Assembly (NCBI GenBank): GCA_043798715.1
Contig: JAZDOK010000105.1
Location: 1 to 23,230, forward strand
Reading direction: 5' to 3'
DNA: 23,230 nucleotides
Source of the DNA: JAZDOK01 sp043798715
GTDB taxonomy: Bacteria; Vulcanimicrobiota; JAZDOK01
The position numbers and the translations under genes were made by a program. Below the pieces are notes generated by a model. It did no database searches, was not told where the DNA came from, and saw only the letters and a program-made list of their open reading frames with translations. Shown in pieces: positions 16,037-22,668 of the stretch (the first letter of the stretch is position 1; each line of letters opens with the position of its first letter).

Positions 16037-16723
16037 ATGGAATTTTCATTTAAAGAGTGCCTTCTTGCGCTGCTCCTTTTTACGTTTTTGATCGGGGGAA
16101 CAAGCGGATGGGCGGCTCCCCAAAAAGGCGATACGGCGCCCCAGGAAACCCTGGCGCTTCCAAAGCCGCACACCAGGGGCAAAATGTCCGTCGAGGAGGC
16201 CATCTCCCGGCGCCGCTCGGTGCGCCGCTTCGATCCTTCGCCCCTCACGATGGAGCAGATCTCCCAACTCTTCTGGTCGCTTCAGGGCACAACTTCACCC
16301 CGGGGCTTCCGCACGGCGCCTTCCGCGGGCGCCACCTTTCCGCTGGAAGTGTACGCCGCTACAGCCGATGGACTATACAAGTACATCCCGGACGGTCATC
16401 GGGCCATAATCCTGCAAAAAAAGGATTTGCGTTCTGCCTTGGGGCAGGCCGCCCTGGGACAGCCCTACGTCTCCGGCTCCTCGGCGGTCTTCGTCATAAC
16501 CGCCTTCTTTGAGCGCACCTCCGGGAAATACGGACCCAAGGCGGAGCGCTTTGTGATTCTGGAGGCGGGCCACGCGGCCCAGAACCTGATGCTCCAGGCG
16601 GTCTCCCTCGGCCTGGGAACGGTGGCCATCGGGGCCTATCGCGAAGCGGAGGTCCGGACCGCTCTCGGTCTGCCCGCCGGGGAAACACCCCTCTACCTCA
16701 TCCCGGTGGGACATCCCCGCTGA
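16037..16723 (+). CDS. Secreted SagB/ThcOx-type nitroreductase family protein
   Basis: The 228-residue protein has a nitroreductase-fold flavoprotein domain: SVEEAISRRRSVRRFDPSPL (from about 57), QISQLFWSLQG, PSAGATFPLEVYAA, LYKYIPDGH, LGQPYVSGSSAVFVITAF, EAGHAAQNLMLQAVSLGLGTVAIGAY and a C-terminal LYLIPVGHPR. This is the SagB-like subgroup. Unusually for a flavin enzyme, the first 27 residues look like a Sec signal peptide or membrane anchor (KECLLALLLFTFLIGG, then GWAA), with no twin-arginine motif. ATG 16037 has AAGGAG 8 nt upstream and lies 25 nt after the glycosidase stop, so the two are probably cotranscribed. Substrate unknown; no peptide precursor or YcaO gene is nearby. Confidence 0.85.
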   Translation: MEFSFKECLLALLLFTFLIGGTSGWAAPQKGDTAPQETLALPKPHTRGKMSVEEAISRRRSVRRFDPSPLTMEQISQLFWSLQGTTSPRGFRTAPSAGATFPLEVYAATADGLYKYIPDGHRAIILQKKDLRSALGQAALGQPYVSGSSAVFVITAFFERTSGKYGPKAERFVILEAGHAAQNLMLQAVSLGLGTVAIGAYREAEVRTALGLPAGETPLYLIPVGHPR

Positions 16724-16751
16724 ATTAAAAAGAGGAGGAATCCTCCCGCGG

Positions 16752-16771
16752 CTTGACGAAAAACTTGACGA
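16752..16771 (+). repeat. Tandem CTTGACGA repeat upstream of the permease
   Basis: CTTGACGA occurs twice with a 12-bp period (16752-16759 and 16764-16771), 35 bp before the permease start. Each copy contains a -35-like TTGACG, but I see no convincing -10 at the right distance. It could be a regulator site or chance; no binding protein can be named. Confidence 0.35.
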
Positions 16772-16805
16772 GTCTTCCGGGAGCTTAAAGGAAAGAAAGT
16801 GATTT

Positions 16806-18299
16806 TTGCTCGCCCGCCTGTTTAAAACGAAAAGCCTCGACAGCATCCTTAATGACTCCGAAAATGCCGAGCACCGCCTGAAGCGGGCCCTGGGGGCGGT
16901 GGACCTCATCGCCCTCGGCATCGGCGCCATCATCGGGGCCGGGATCTTCGCCACTATCGGAACAGCCGCCGCCGGCGGGGCGCACCACCTGGGAGCCGGT
17001 CCGGCCCTGGTCATATCCTTTCTCCTCACCGCCATCGCCTGCGCCTTTTCCGCCTTCTGCTACGCCGAATTCGCCTCACTCATCCCCATCGCGGGTTCGG
17101 CCTATACCTACGCCTATGCCACCCTGGGAGAGTTCGTTGCCTGGATCATCGGCTGGGACCTCATTCTGGAGTATGCGGTGGGCAACGTAGCCGTCGCCAT
17201 CGCCTGGTCGGAATACTTCGCCAGCCTCCTCCGCGGCTTCGGGATTCACATCCCGCCCTGGATTCTCACCAACTACTGGGCCGCCAAACCGGAAATAATC
17301 CAGGCAGCCCCTCACCTAATGGGTATTCCCATACTCTTCAACCTCCCGGCGGTCCTCATAGTCGCCTTCATTACCTGGATCCTGGTGATCGGCATCAAGG
17401 AATCCTGTACCTTCAACGCCTATATCGTCCTTATTAAAATCCTTATACTCCTCTTCGTCATCGCGGTCGGATTTTTCTACATACGCCCCGAAAACTGGAG
17501 CCCCTTCGCTCCCAACGGCTGGAAGGGGATCCAAACGGGAGCCGCCATCATTTTCTTCGCCTACATCGGCTTCGACGCCATCTCGACGGCCGCCGAGGAG
17601 ACGAAAAATCCGGAAAAGAACCTTCCCATTGGGATGCTGGGCTCCCTCGCCATCTGCACCGTCATCTATATCGCCGTTACATTGGTAGTCACCGGAATGG
17701 TCCCGTCGAGCCAACTCGGGGTGGCCGATCCATTGGCCCAGGCCTTCGCCGCGCTCAACCTCAACTGGGCCTCCGGCATCATCTCTCTGGGAGCGGTCAT
17801 CGCCATGACCGCCGTACTCCTGGTTTTTCAAATGGGCCAACCCAGAATTTTCTTCTCGATGTCCCGGGACGGCCTCCTGCCGAAGTTTTTCGCGAGGATT
17901 CATCCGAAATACAGGACTCCGCACGTGACCACGATCATGACCGGAATTCTGGTGGCCTTCTTTGCGGCCTTCTGTAAAATAGACGAAATAATTGAGCTGT
18001 GCAACATCGGCACGCTCTTCGCCTTTGTCCTGGTGTGCGGGGGAATCATCGCCCTCCGCGTAACCGACAGGGAGCGCCCCCGCCCCTTTCGCTGCCCGGG
18101 CATCTACGAAATGCGCCTGTTCGGACGCCGCCTGATCCTTCCCATCGTACCCATCCTGGGGATCCTCTCCTGCTTCTACCTGATGATGGGCCTGCCCCAA
18201 GTCACCTGGATCCGCTTTGTGGTCTGGCTGGTAGTCGGACTTGTTTTCTATTTTTCTTATGGATACTGGAAAAGCCACATCGGCCGGCAGTCCGCCTGA
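16806..18299 (+). CDS. APC-family amino acid permease (CAT/YfnA-like)
   Basis: This 497-residue polytopic inner-membrane transporter has about 12 hydrophobic helices. The opening FKTKSLDSILNDSE, then LKRALGAVDLIALGIGAIIGAGIF (about 27-50), is the hallmark of the bacterial cationic-amino-acid-transporter-like APC group, where the GIGAIIGAGIF helix forms part of the substrate site. FFAYIGFDAISTAAEETKNPEKNLP and FSMSRDGLLPKFFARIHPKYRTPH are also typical. The specific amino acid cannot be told. The only start codon fitting the family N-terminus is TTG 16806, with a GGAAAG purine stretch about 10 nt upstream; a stop codon lies two codons before it. No obvious partner enzyme gene adjoins it. Confidence 0.92.
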   Translation: MLARLFKTKSLDSILNDSENAEHRLKRALGAVDLIALGIGAIIGAGIFATIGTAAAGGAHHLGAGPALVISFLLTAIACAFSAFCYAEFASLIPIAGSAYTYAYATLGEFVAWIIGWDLILEYAVGNVAVAIAWSEYFASLLRGFGIHIPPWILTNYWAAKPEIIQAAPHLMGIPILFNLPAVLIVAFITWILVIGIKESCTFNAYIVLIKILILLFVIAVGFFYIRPENWSPFAPNGWKGIQTGAAIIFFAYIGFDAISTAAEETKNPEKNLPIGMLGSLAICTVIYIAVTLVVTGMVPSSQLGVADPLAQAFAALNLNWASGIISLGAVIAMTAVLLVFQMGQPRIFFSMSRDGLLPKFFARIHPKYRTPHVTTIMTGILVAFFAAFCKIDEIIELCNIGTLFAFVLVCGGIIALRVTDRERPRPFRCPGIYEMRLFGRRLILPIVPILGILSCFYLMMGLPQVTWIRFVVWLVVGLVFYFSYGYWKSHIGRQSA

Positions 18300-18322
18300 A
18301 AACCCTTACAGGTGAAGTTTCC

Positions 18323-18350
18323 TTGCAAATTTTAAAATTCACGCTATAAT
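18323..18350 (+). promoter_or_regulatory. Promoter of the 18384 lipoprotein gene
   Basis: TTGCAA (18323-18328) is separated by 16 bp from a perfect TATAAT (18345-18350), about 34 bp before the GTG start. It implies the lipoprotein is transcribed on its own as well as, or instead of, from the permease. Confidence 0.7.
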
Positions 18351-18383
18351 CAAGGTAAGTTCATACAATGGAGGTTGACTGTT

Positions 18384-19232
18384 GTGAGATGCTTTAAAAG
18401 CCCGGCGGCCATCATTATAATAATCCTGGTTGCCCTCTTCGCCCTCAGCGGCTGTGGCAGCCCCGGAATCGGGACTGCCTCCCTGCCCGATGTAAGCCCG
18501 CCACAGACACCGGATATTTCGCTGCCTTCCTTCACGGCCGACGTTTCGGAGCAGGAGCCCACCATTACGTCTTTTTCGGATTTCGGCACCATCAGCGGGA
18601 AGCTCGTCTCAGAGGATGGCCCTCTTGGCGGCGTGACGGTCTCCACCCTTTTCGGGGAGTCGGCCATCACGAACGCCGACGGAAGTTTCACCATTTCCAG
18701 TGTGCCCCCCGGCACGGCCACTCTAATCCTCCCCGAGGCGCCGTATGATCTCAACTGTCCCGAAGTCACGGTCACCAAAGGCCGGACTGTCTCACTTGGC
18801 GAAATACAGGCTCTTAAATCTCCCGACAGAGCTCCTTCGGAAGGGAACTGCGACATAGAGATCTATGCCTACGGCCTCACCGACGTTCTCTCCTGGTACG
18901 GCGACTACCGGGTCAACTGCTTCCCTGTCGAAGTTAAAATGGAAGGACTGAGAGGCAGCAACTACGCCGATTACCACTACTTTTCCGGAAGTTCCACCAT
19001 GGACTACTTTACCTTTCATGAAGTTCCCGTCCCCCCTGATAACGACATCAACAGCTCATACCGCTATAAGATCACAGTGCGCTATCAGGCCCACTACTTC
19101 GATGATAACGGCCTGAATAAAGAACAGTCATTCGAGATCCGCCGGTATGGCACGGTTTACAAGAATTTTGCCGGCCACGCCCTGCGTGGGAGAGTCTACC
19201 TGCGCTCATGGGATATCCCCTCGGCCCCCTGA
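18384..19232 (+). CDS. Lipoprotein with a carboxypeptidase-regulatory-like domain
   Basis: The 282-residue protein starts at GTG 18384, 9 nt after GGAGG; the in-frame TTG at 18375 would abut the ribosome site. Residues 1-24 are a lipoprotein signal with lipobox LSGC (Cys24). A Pro/Ser-rich linker follows. Around 68-140 lies a carboxypeptidase-regulatory-like beta-sandwich: GTISGKLVSEDGPLGGVTVS, then NADGSFTISSVPPGTATLIL. The C-terminal half is rich in Tyr and acidic residues (YHYFSGSSTMDYFTFHEV, YRYKITVRYQAHYFDDNG) and looks like a second beta domain I do not recognise. Probably a surface or periplasmic structural/binding protein anchored in a membrane. Its stop codon overlaps the T-tract of the convergent terminator. 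Confidence 0.8.
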   Translation: MRCFKSPAAIIIIILVALFALSGCGSPGIGTASLPDVSPPQTPDISLPSFTADVSEQEPTITSFSDFGTISGKLVSEDGPLGGVTVSTLFGESAITNADGSFTISSVPPGTATLILPEAPYDLNCPEVTVTKGRTVSLGEIQALKSPDRAPSEGNCDIEIYAYGLTDVLSWYGDYRVNCFPVEVKMEGLRGSNYADYHYFSGSSTMDYFTFHEVPVPPDNDINSSYRYKITVRYQAHYFDDNGLNKEQSFEIRRYGTVYKNFAGHALRGRVYLRSWDIPSAP

Positions 19233-19257
19233 AAAAAAGCCCCGCCGAAGGCGGGGC
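19231..19257 (-). terminator. Strong intrinsic terminator of the nucleotidase/P-loop operon
   Basis: On the minus strand GCCCCGCC (19257-19250) and GGCGGGGC (19246-19239) form a perfect 8-bp GC stem with a 3-nt TTC loop, followed by seven T residues (19238-19232). It lies 42 nt after the stop of the 19300-20277 gene. The T-tract overlaps the stop codon of the convergent plus-strand lipoprotein. On the plus strand the hairpin has no T-tract after it, so it is mainly unidirectional. Confidence 0.93.
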
Positions 19258-19299
19258 GAATCCCGGATTATTCACATGCCGCTCACCGGGCGGACTATT

Positions 19300-20277
19300 T
19301 CATTTTCCCGAATAATGCTTAAAGAGGCTGGATGCGGCCTCACTCAAACCGTTAAAAAGCCCGGCCCGTTCCTCTTCCTTCCAGGAGTCATTGCGCACGA
19401 AGGAAGTCTTGTCCTTACGGTTGTCGAATTTTTCGGTCGGCAGATGGAAAACTCTATCTCCCCGCCGTACTGCGATGCAACCTTTTTTATCCGAGATTGA
19501 AAGCAGGTAGTTCAGGTCGTCGCAGCCGTAATCTTTCATCATCACCTCGATGGGAACGCCGTGCTTTAATATGGAACCGGGATCATTGGGGTCGGAGCGT
19601 TCGTCATTCTTCCGCCGCGATTCCTCGGGAGTTACCCATATGTAGAGGATGGCGCTTTTTTCAAGAATTTCGGGGCTCAGCATTTTCAGCGCGGTCTCGT
19701 ATCCCCAGGGGATGGGCATGGACGCCCCGTCGGGGCCGCCCCTGGCGAACTCGATGACCAGGGTCTTCCCCTCCATGGTGTCGGGGTAGACGGAGAGGTG
19801 CTCATTCATCTCGGCGCATTCCTTCTCAAGCCGCTCCGATAAAAGTTTATACTTCTCGGGGGGCAGGATGGGCTTTCCGTCGCGATAGAAAAGCGGCGGT
19901 GCTCCCATTTTTTTTCGTCCATCATCGATCCTCTGGAAAAAAAAGGCGGCGCAGTTTGTGGTGGGAAGGGGCTTCCTGGCCAGAAGATTGGCATAGTCCT
20001 CGTTCATCATGTGGATGAGGATGCCCCAGGAAAGGCCCTCGAGAAAAGGTTTATCCGACGACTCAAAAAAGAGAGTGCGCTCTCCGAGGCCGCGCAGTTC
20101 GTCGTCAATCCGCCGCATCATGTGCACGTAGGGGAAGTCGTCAAGCTGCTCCATCTCGCCGATGAAGAGCTTGTTTCTGCGGACATCGGGATCCATGGAG
20201 GAGAGAAATTTCCGGACTTCAGATTTGCCGGAAGCCGGCAGGGCAAGAAGAAGAAGGTTTTCCAGAATTTCGGGCAT
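19300..20277 (-). CDS. P-loop NTPase-like protein of unknown function
   Basis: The 325-residue soluble protein starts MPEILENLLLLALPASGKSE. ALPASGKS (12-19) satisfies the Walker A pattern with Ala in the first position, preceded by a hydrophobic strand as in small-molecule kinases and AAA_33-type P-loop proteins. No classical ABC or helicase motifs follow. TLVIEFARGGPDG (around 170) and SAILYIWVTPEESRRKN (around 215) could be later core strands, the second like a lid with arginines. I cannot name the family; a nucleotide or small-molecule kinase is a reasonable guess only. ATG 20277 has GGAGG 8 nt upstream. It follows the nucleotidase stop by 31 nt with one shared terminator, so the two are probably an operon. 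Confidence 0.68.
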   Translation of the reverse strand: MPEILENLLLLALPASGKSEVRKFLSSMDPDVRRNKLFIGEMEQLDDFPYVHMMRRIDDELRGLGERTLFFESSDKPFLEGLSWGILIHMMNEDYANLLARKPLPTTNCAAFFFQRIDDGRKKMGAPPLFYRDGKPILPPEKYKLLSERLEKECAEMNEHLSVYPDTMEGKTLVIEFARGGPDGASMPIPWGYETALKMLSPEILEKSAILYIWVTPEESRRKNDERSDPNDPGSILKHGVPIEVMMKDYGCDDLNYLLSISDKKGCIAVRRGDRVFHLPTEKFDNRKDKTSFVRNDSWKEEERAGLFNGLSEAASSLFKHYSGK

Positions 20278-20308
20278 GGGCAGTACCTCCAATAATAAAG
20301 ATGGAGGT

Positions 20309-21907
20309 TTACTTCTGCGGAGTTTCCTTCAAATCCTGTATGCGGCCGCTGATCACGGGATCAATCGTCCCCAAGGCCTTGATGGACTCCTTGACGACGT
20401 CGAAGAGAGGAGCGTCGTACCGGAGATTCCGGGAATTTTTAAAAACCTGGAAGTGGCCGCCGCGCCGGGCCAGGTAGTCAATGGTGGCCACCGAGTAAAC
20501 CTTCTCAGCCTGAAGAGGTTTCCCGTCCTCAGTCTGGACGCTCACCACCCGCTCCCCCTCGGGGCGGGAAGAGTCCATGACGACTTTCATCCCGGAAACC
20601 TGGAGCACCTCGATATCCTGCTCGGCGCTCCGCTCCAGCAGGGCCTTGATGTCGGCGCCGTTGAGATTAACCGTGACGAGGCGGTTGGCAAAGGGCACGG
20701 CATTGTAGATGTCGGAGCCGCTTATTTTTCCCGCAAAGATGTTGGAGCGGATTCCGCCGCTGTTAAGCATGGCAAAGTCGGCGCCGGTGCGCTTGCGCAT
20801 GATATCTGTTAGAAAATCCCCAATATTGGACTCACGCTTATTGCTGTTGGTGAGATCGACTCTGGCCTCGCCGAGGCTCTCCGAAAGCTCGGAATCGAGC
20901 AGGTTGCGGTATTTTTCTATGACGCCGGTAACCTCCGGATCGGGGGTCAGGCGGGTCTGATCCACCAGAAGCAGATTGCCGCTGGCTCCGAGCACTTTCT
21001 TGGTGGAAGGATCTATCTCGATATCCAGACGGCCGACTTTCGCGCCACTGCTGCCGGCCTGCACAATCACCGTATCTCCAACCTTGAGCGGCTGTTCGGT
21101 CTCCTGGTGGCTGTGGCCGCCGACGATGACGTCAATCCCCTTCACTCCCGCAGCGATCTCTTTGTCGCGGCTCAGCCCGTTGTGAGAGAGCACCACTATT
21201 ACGTCGGCTCCCTCCCGCTTCATCCGGGGGATGGTCTTCTTGAGTACCTCTTCAGGAGAGGCGATGGAAAGATTCTGCACTTCATCCGAGGTTGTTATAT
21301 CGCGAATCTCAGGCGTGGTCACGCCGACAATTCCGACCTTGAGGCCGTTGAGTTCCTTGATGATATAGGGCTGAACGCCCGGGAGGGGCTGTCCGTTCCG
21401 GATGTCCGACATGTTGGCCGCCAGGAACGGGAAAGATGAGTGGGAGGCCATGTCCTGAAGCGGTTTAATGCCCCATTCCAGGTCATGGTTGCCGACCACG
21501 GTGGCGTCATAGCCCTCGCGATCCATGATCTCGACCATGGAAGCGCCACGGGACGCATCCGAAAGCGGGCTCCCCTGAGCCAGGTCACCGGCATCCAGGA
21601 GGAGACAGTTGGGAGACGCCTCGGCTCTGGCCTGGGATATCACTGAAGATACATAGGATTCGCCGCCACGGGAGACCAGGTTGCCTTCCTTGTCGCGCGC
21701 CTCTGAGGGCAGCATCGCCCCGTGGAGGTCGTTGGTGTGAAGGATGGTCAGTTTTATGGGGGAACTTTTTTCTTCCGCGGATGAGGGGGAGAAAGAATCT
21801 GAAACGGCCTGGGGTCTTTCCTCAGCCTGGGAATAGACACTTCCGGCCGGCTTCTTCCCCGCCGCCTGATACGCAGGCAGACTGTTTTTAATGTCCCGGG
21901 TTTCCAA
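20309..21907 (-). CDS. 5'-nucleotidase / 2',3'-cyclic phosphodiesterase family protein lacking a signal peptide
   Basis: This 532-residue two-domain UshA-like enzyme has a calcineurin-type metallophosphatase domain: HTNDLHG (57-63), DAGD (105-108), GNHD (139-142), LSHNG and GGHSH metal ligands. The C-terminal 5'-nucleotidase domain has NSGGIR and YSVATIDYLARRGGHF for substrate binding. Relatives hydrolyse nucleotides outside the cytoplasm and have signal peptides. Here the first 50 residues are hydrophilic (Ser/Pro/Gln/Glu-rich, no hydrophobic core). The only feasible start is TTG 21907, with GGGGAGG 11 nt upstream and an in-frame TAG 11 codons before it, so no hidden signal sequence exists upstream. 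The enzyme is either cytoplasmic or exported by another route. Downstream is a P-loop protein. Confidence 0.9.
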   Translation of the reverse strand: METRDIKNSLPAYQAAGKKPAGSVYSQAEERPQAVSDSFSPSSAEEKSSPIKLTILHTNDLHGAMLPSEARDKEGNLVSRGGESYVSSVISQARAEASPNCLLLDAGDLAQGSPLSDASRGASMVEIMDREGYDATVVGNHDLEWGIKPLQDMASHSSFPFLAANMSDIRNGQPLPGVQPYIIKELNGLKVGIVGVTTPEIRDITTSDEVQNLSIASPEEVLKKTIPRMKREGADVIVVLSHNGLSRDKEIAAGVKGIDVIVGGHSHQETEQPLKVGDTVIVQAGSSGAKVGRLDIEIDPSTKKVLGASGNLLLVDQTRLTPDPEVTGVIEKYRNLLDSELSESLGEARVDLTNSNKRESNIGDFLTDIMRKRTGADFAMLNSGGIRSNIFAGKISGSDIYNAVPFANRLVTVNLNGADIKALLERSAEQDIEVLQVSGMKVVMDSSRPEGERVVSVQTEDGKPLQAEKVYSVATIDYLARRGGHFQVFKNSRNLRYDAPLFDVVKESIKALGTIDPVISGRIQDLKETPQK

Positions 21908-21946
21908 AAGTATAATAACCTCCCCAAGGTTCTGTACCTACTTTAT

Positions 21947-21975
21947 ATATTACCAATTAAAACGGCTGAAGTAAA
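21947..21975 (-). promoter_or_regulatory. Weak candidate promoter of the nucleotidase operon
   Basis: On the minus strand TTTACT (21975-21970) and TAATAT (21952-21947) are 17 bp apart, each matching 4 of 6 consensus positions. It would give a leader of about 33 nt. Overlapping TATATA/TATAAA at 21942-21949 are alternatives. The Pho-box-like repeats lie directly upstream, so an activated promoter with a poor -35 would fit. Confidence 0.3.
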
Positions 21976-21979
21976 TAAA

Positions 21980-22007
21980 TTATCAAAATGTTAACATCCT
22001 GTTCACA
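21980..22007 (+). promoter_or_regulatory. Pho-box-like tandem repeats between the nucleotidase and the 22096 gene
   Basis: TTATCA (21980), TTAACA (21991) and TTCACA (22002) recur at exactly 11-bp intervals on the plus strand. The last two match the Bacillus PhoP half-site TT[ATC]ACA with 5-nt spacing exactly. In the E. coli frame they read TGTTAAC and TGTTCAC, also 11 bp apart. The divergent gene is a 5'-nucleotidase, a typical phosphate-starvation gene. Regulation is inferred; the DNA is AT-rich, so chance cannot be excluded. Confidence 0.4.
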
Positions 22008-22095
22008 AATCCCTCAAAAGTCATCCTGATGCTTCTCCGACAGGAAATCCGCCGCACATGCAGAAATACATCCAAAATTTTAAGGAGGATATAGC

Positions 22096-22575
22096 ATGGC
22101 TGGCAGCAACACGACATTCGGACTGATGCCGAAGATAAAAAAATCATTTTATACCACCGGTCTCATCATCGCCTTCTTCGGCCTGGTCGCCTTCATTTTC
22201 GTGCATTTCAACTTTCATCCGCCCCAGACGCCGGAGCTAATCTTTATCGGCCTCTTTGTCATAATCTTTTTCATTCCCCTCTTTTACGTGCCCATGGCGG
22301 CCAGTATCCGGATGGAGCGGGACGCCATGACCTACTCGTGGATTCTTCAGTTCAAGCTTCACTACTCAGACATTCTCCGGATGGGTTACGGCATCCAGCA
22401 GGAACAGAAATTCGGGATCCACCTCCTGACCGGCATGCCGACGAAACCACTGCGGCTGGAACACAGCCGGGGAATTCTCGCGATCCCCATCAATTACTTC
22501 GAAAACAATACCCAGGTCGTGGCCAACATCCAGAAGATAACGGGCCTGGCGGTCGAAAATCCGGCAACGTTTTAA
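22096..22575 (+). CDS. Small membrane protein with two helices and a possible PH-like domain
   Basis: This 159-residue protein has a short polar N-terminus, two transmembrane helices (about 19-38 and 46-70, separated by FNFHPPQTPE), then a soluble C-terminal half. That half has RMERDAMTYSWILQFKLHYSDILRMGYG and ends in AIPINYFENNTQVVANIQKITG. The layout resembles bacterial PH-domain membrane proteins (two helices followed by a small beta domain with a rxxgi/ipl-type strand), but identity is too weak to name the family. ATG 22096 has a strong AAGGAGG 7 nt upstream. It precedes moxR by 93 bp, but moxR has its own promoter. No function can be given. Confidence 0.72.
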   Translation: MAGSNTTFGLMPKIKKSFYTTGLIIAFFGLVAFIFVHFNFHPPQTPELIFIGLFVIIFFIPLFYVPMAASIRMERDAMTYSWILQFKLHYSDILRMGYGIQQEQKFGIHLLTGMPTKPLRLEHSRGILAIPINYFENNTQVVANIQKITGLAVENPATF

Positions 22576-22594
22576 AATTTTCCGTCAACCATTA

Positions 22595-22623
22595 TTGATA
22601 TGCAGCAGAAGATTTAATAAAAT
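22595..22623 (+). promoter_or_regulatory. Promoter of the moxR-like gene
   Basis: TTGATA (22595-22600) and TAAAAT (22618-22623) are separated by exactly 17 bp, each matching five of six consensus positions. It lies 45 bp before the ATG at 22669. Confidence 0.65.
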
Positions 22624-22668
22624 AACTTCTACATTCTGAATTATATATTCTAGTGAGGGAGGTCGGTC

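Noticed and set aside
16037..16723. Azoline-peptide (SagBCD-like) biosynthesis cluster
   Set aside because: The nitroreductase is SagB-like, but there is no YcaO cyclodehydratase, precursor peptide or dedicated exporter next to it, and the protein appears secreted.
16734..16746. GGAGGAATCCTCC palindrome after the nitroreductase as a terminator
   Set aside because: Six-base arms leave almost no loop and no T-tract follows on either strand.
17316..18278. A 320-codon open frame on the minus strand inside the amino acid permease
   Set aside because: It lies wholly antisense to a gene with unmistakable APC motifs. Its translation is Asp/Gly/Glu-rich low-complexity sequence typical of a GC-rich antisense shadow.
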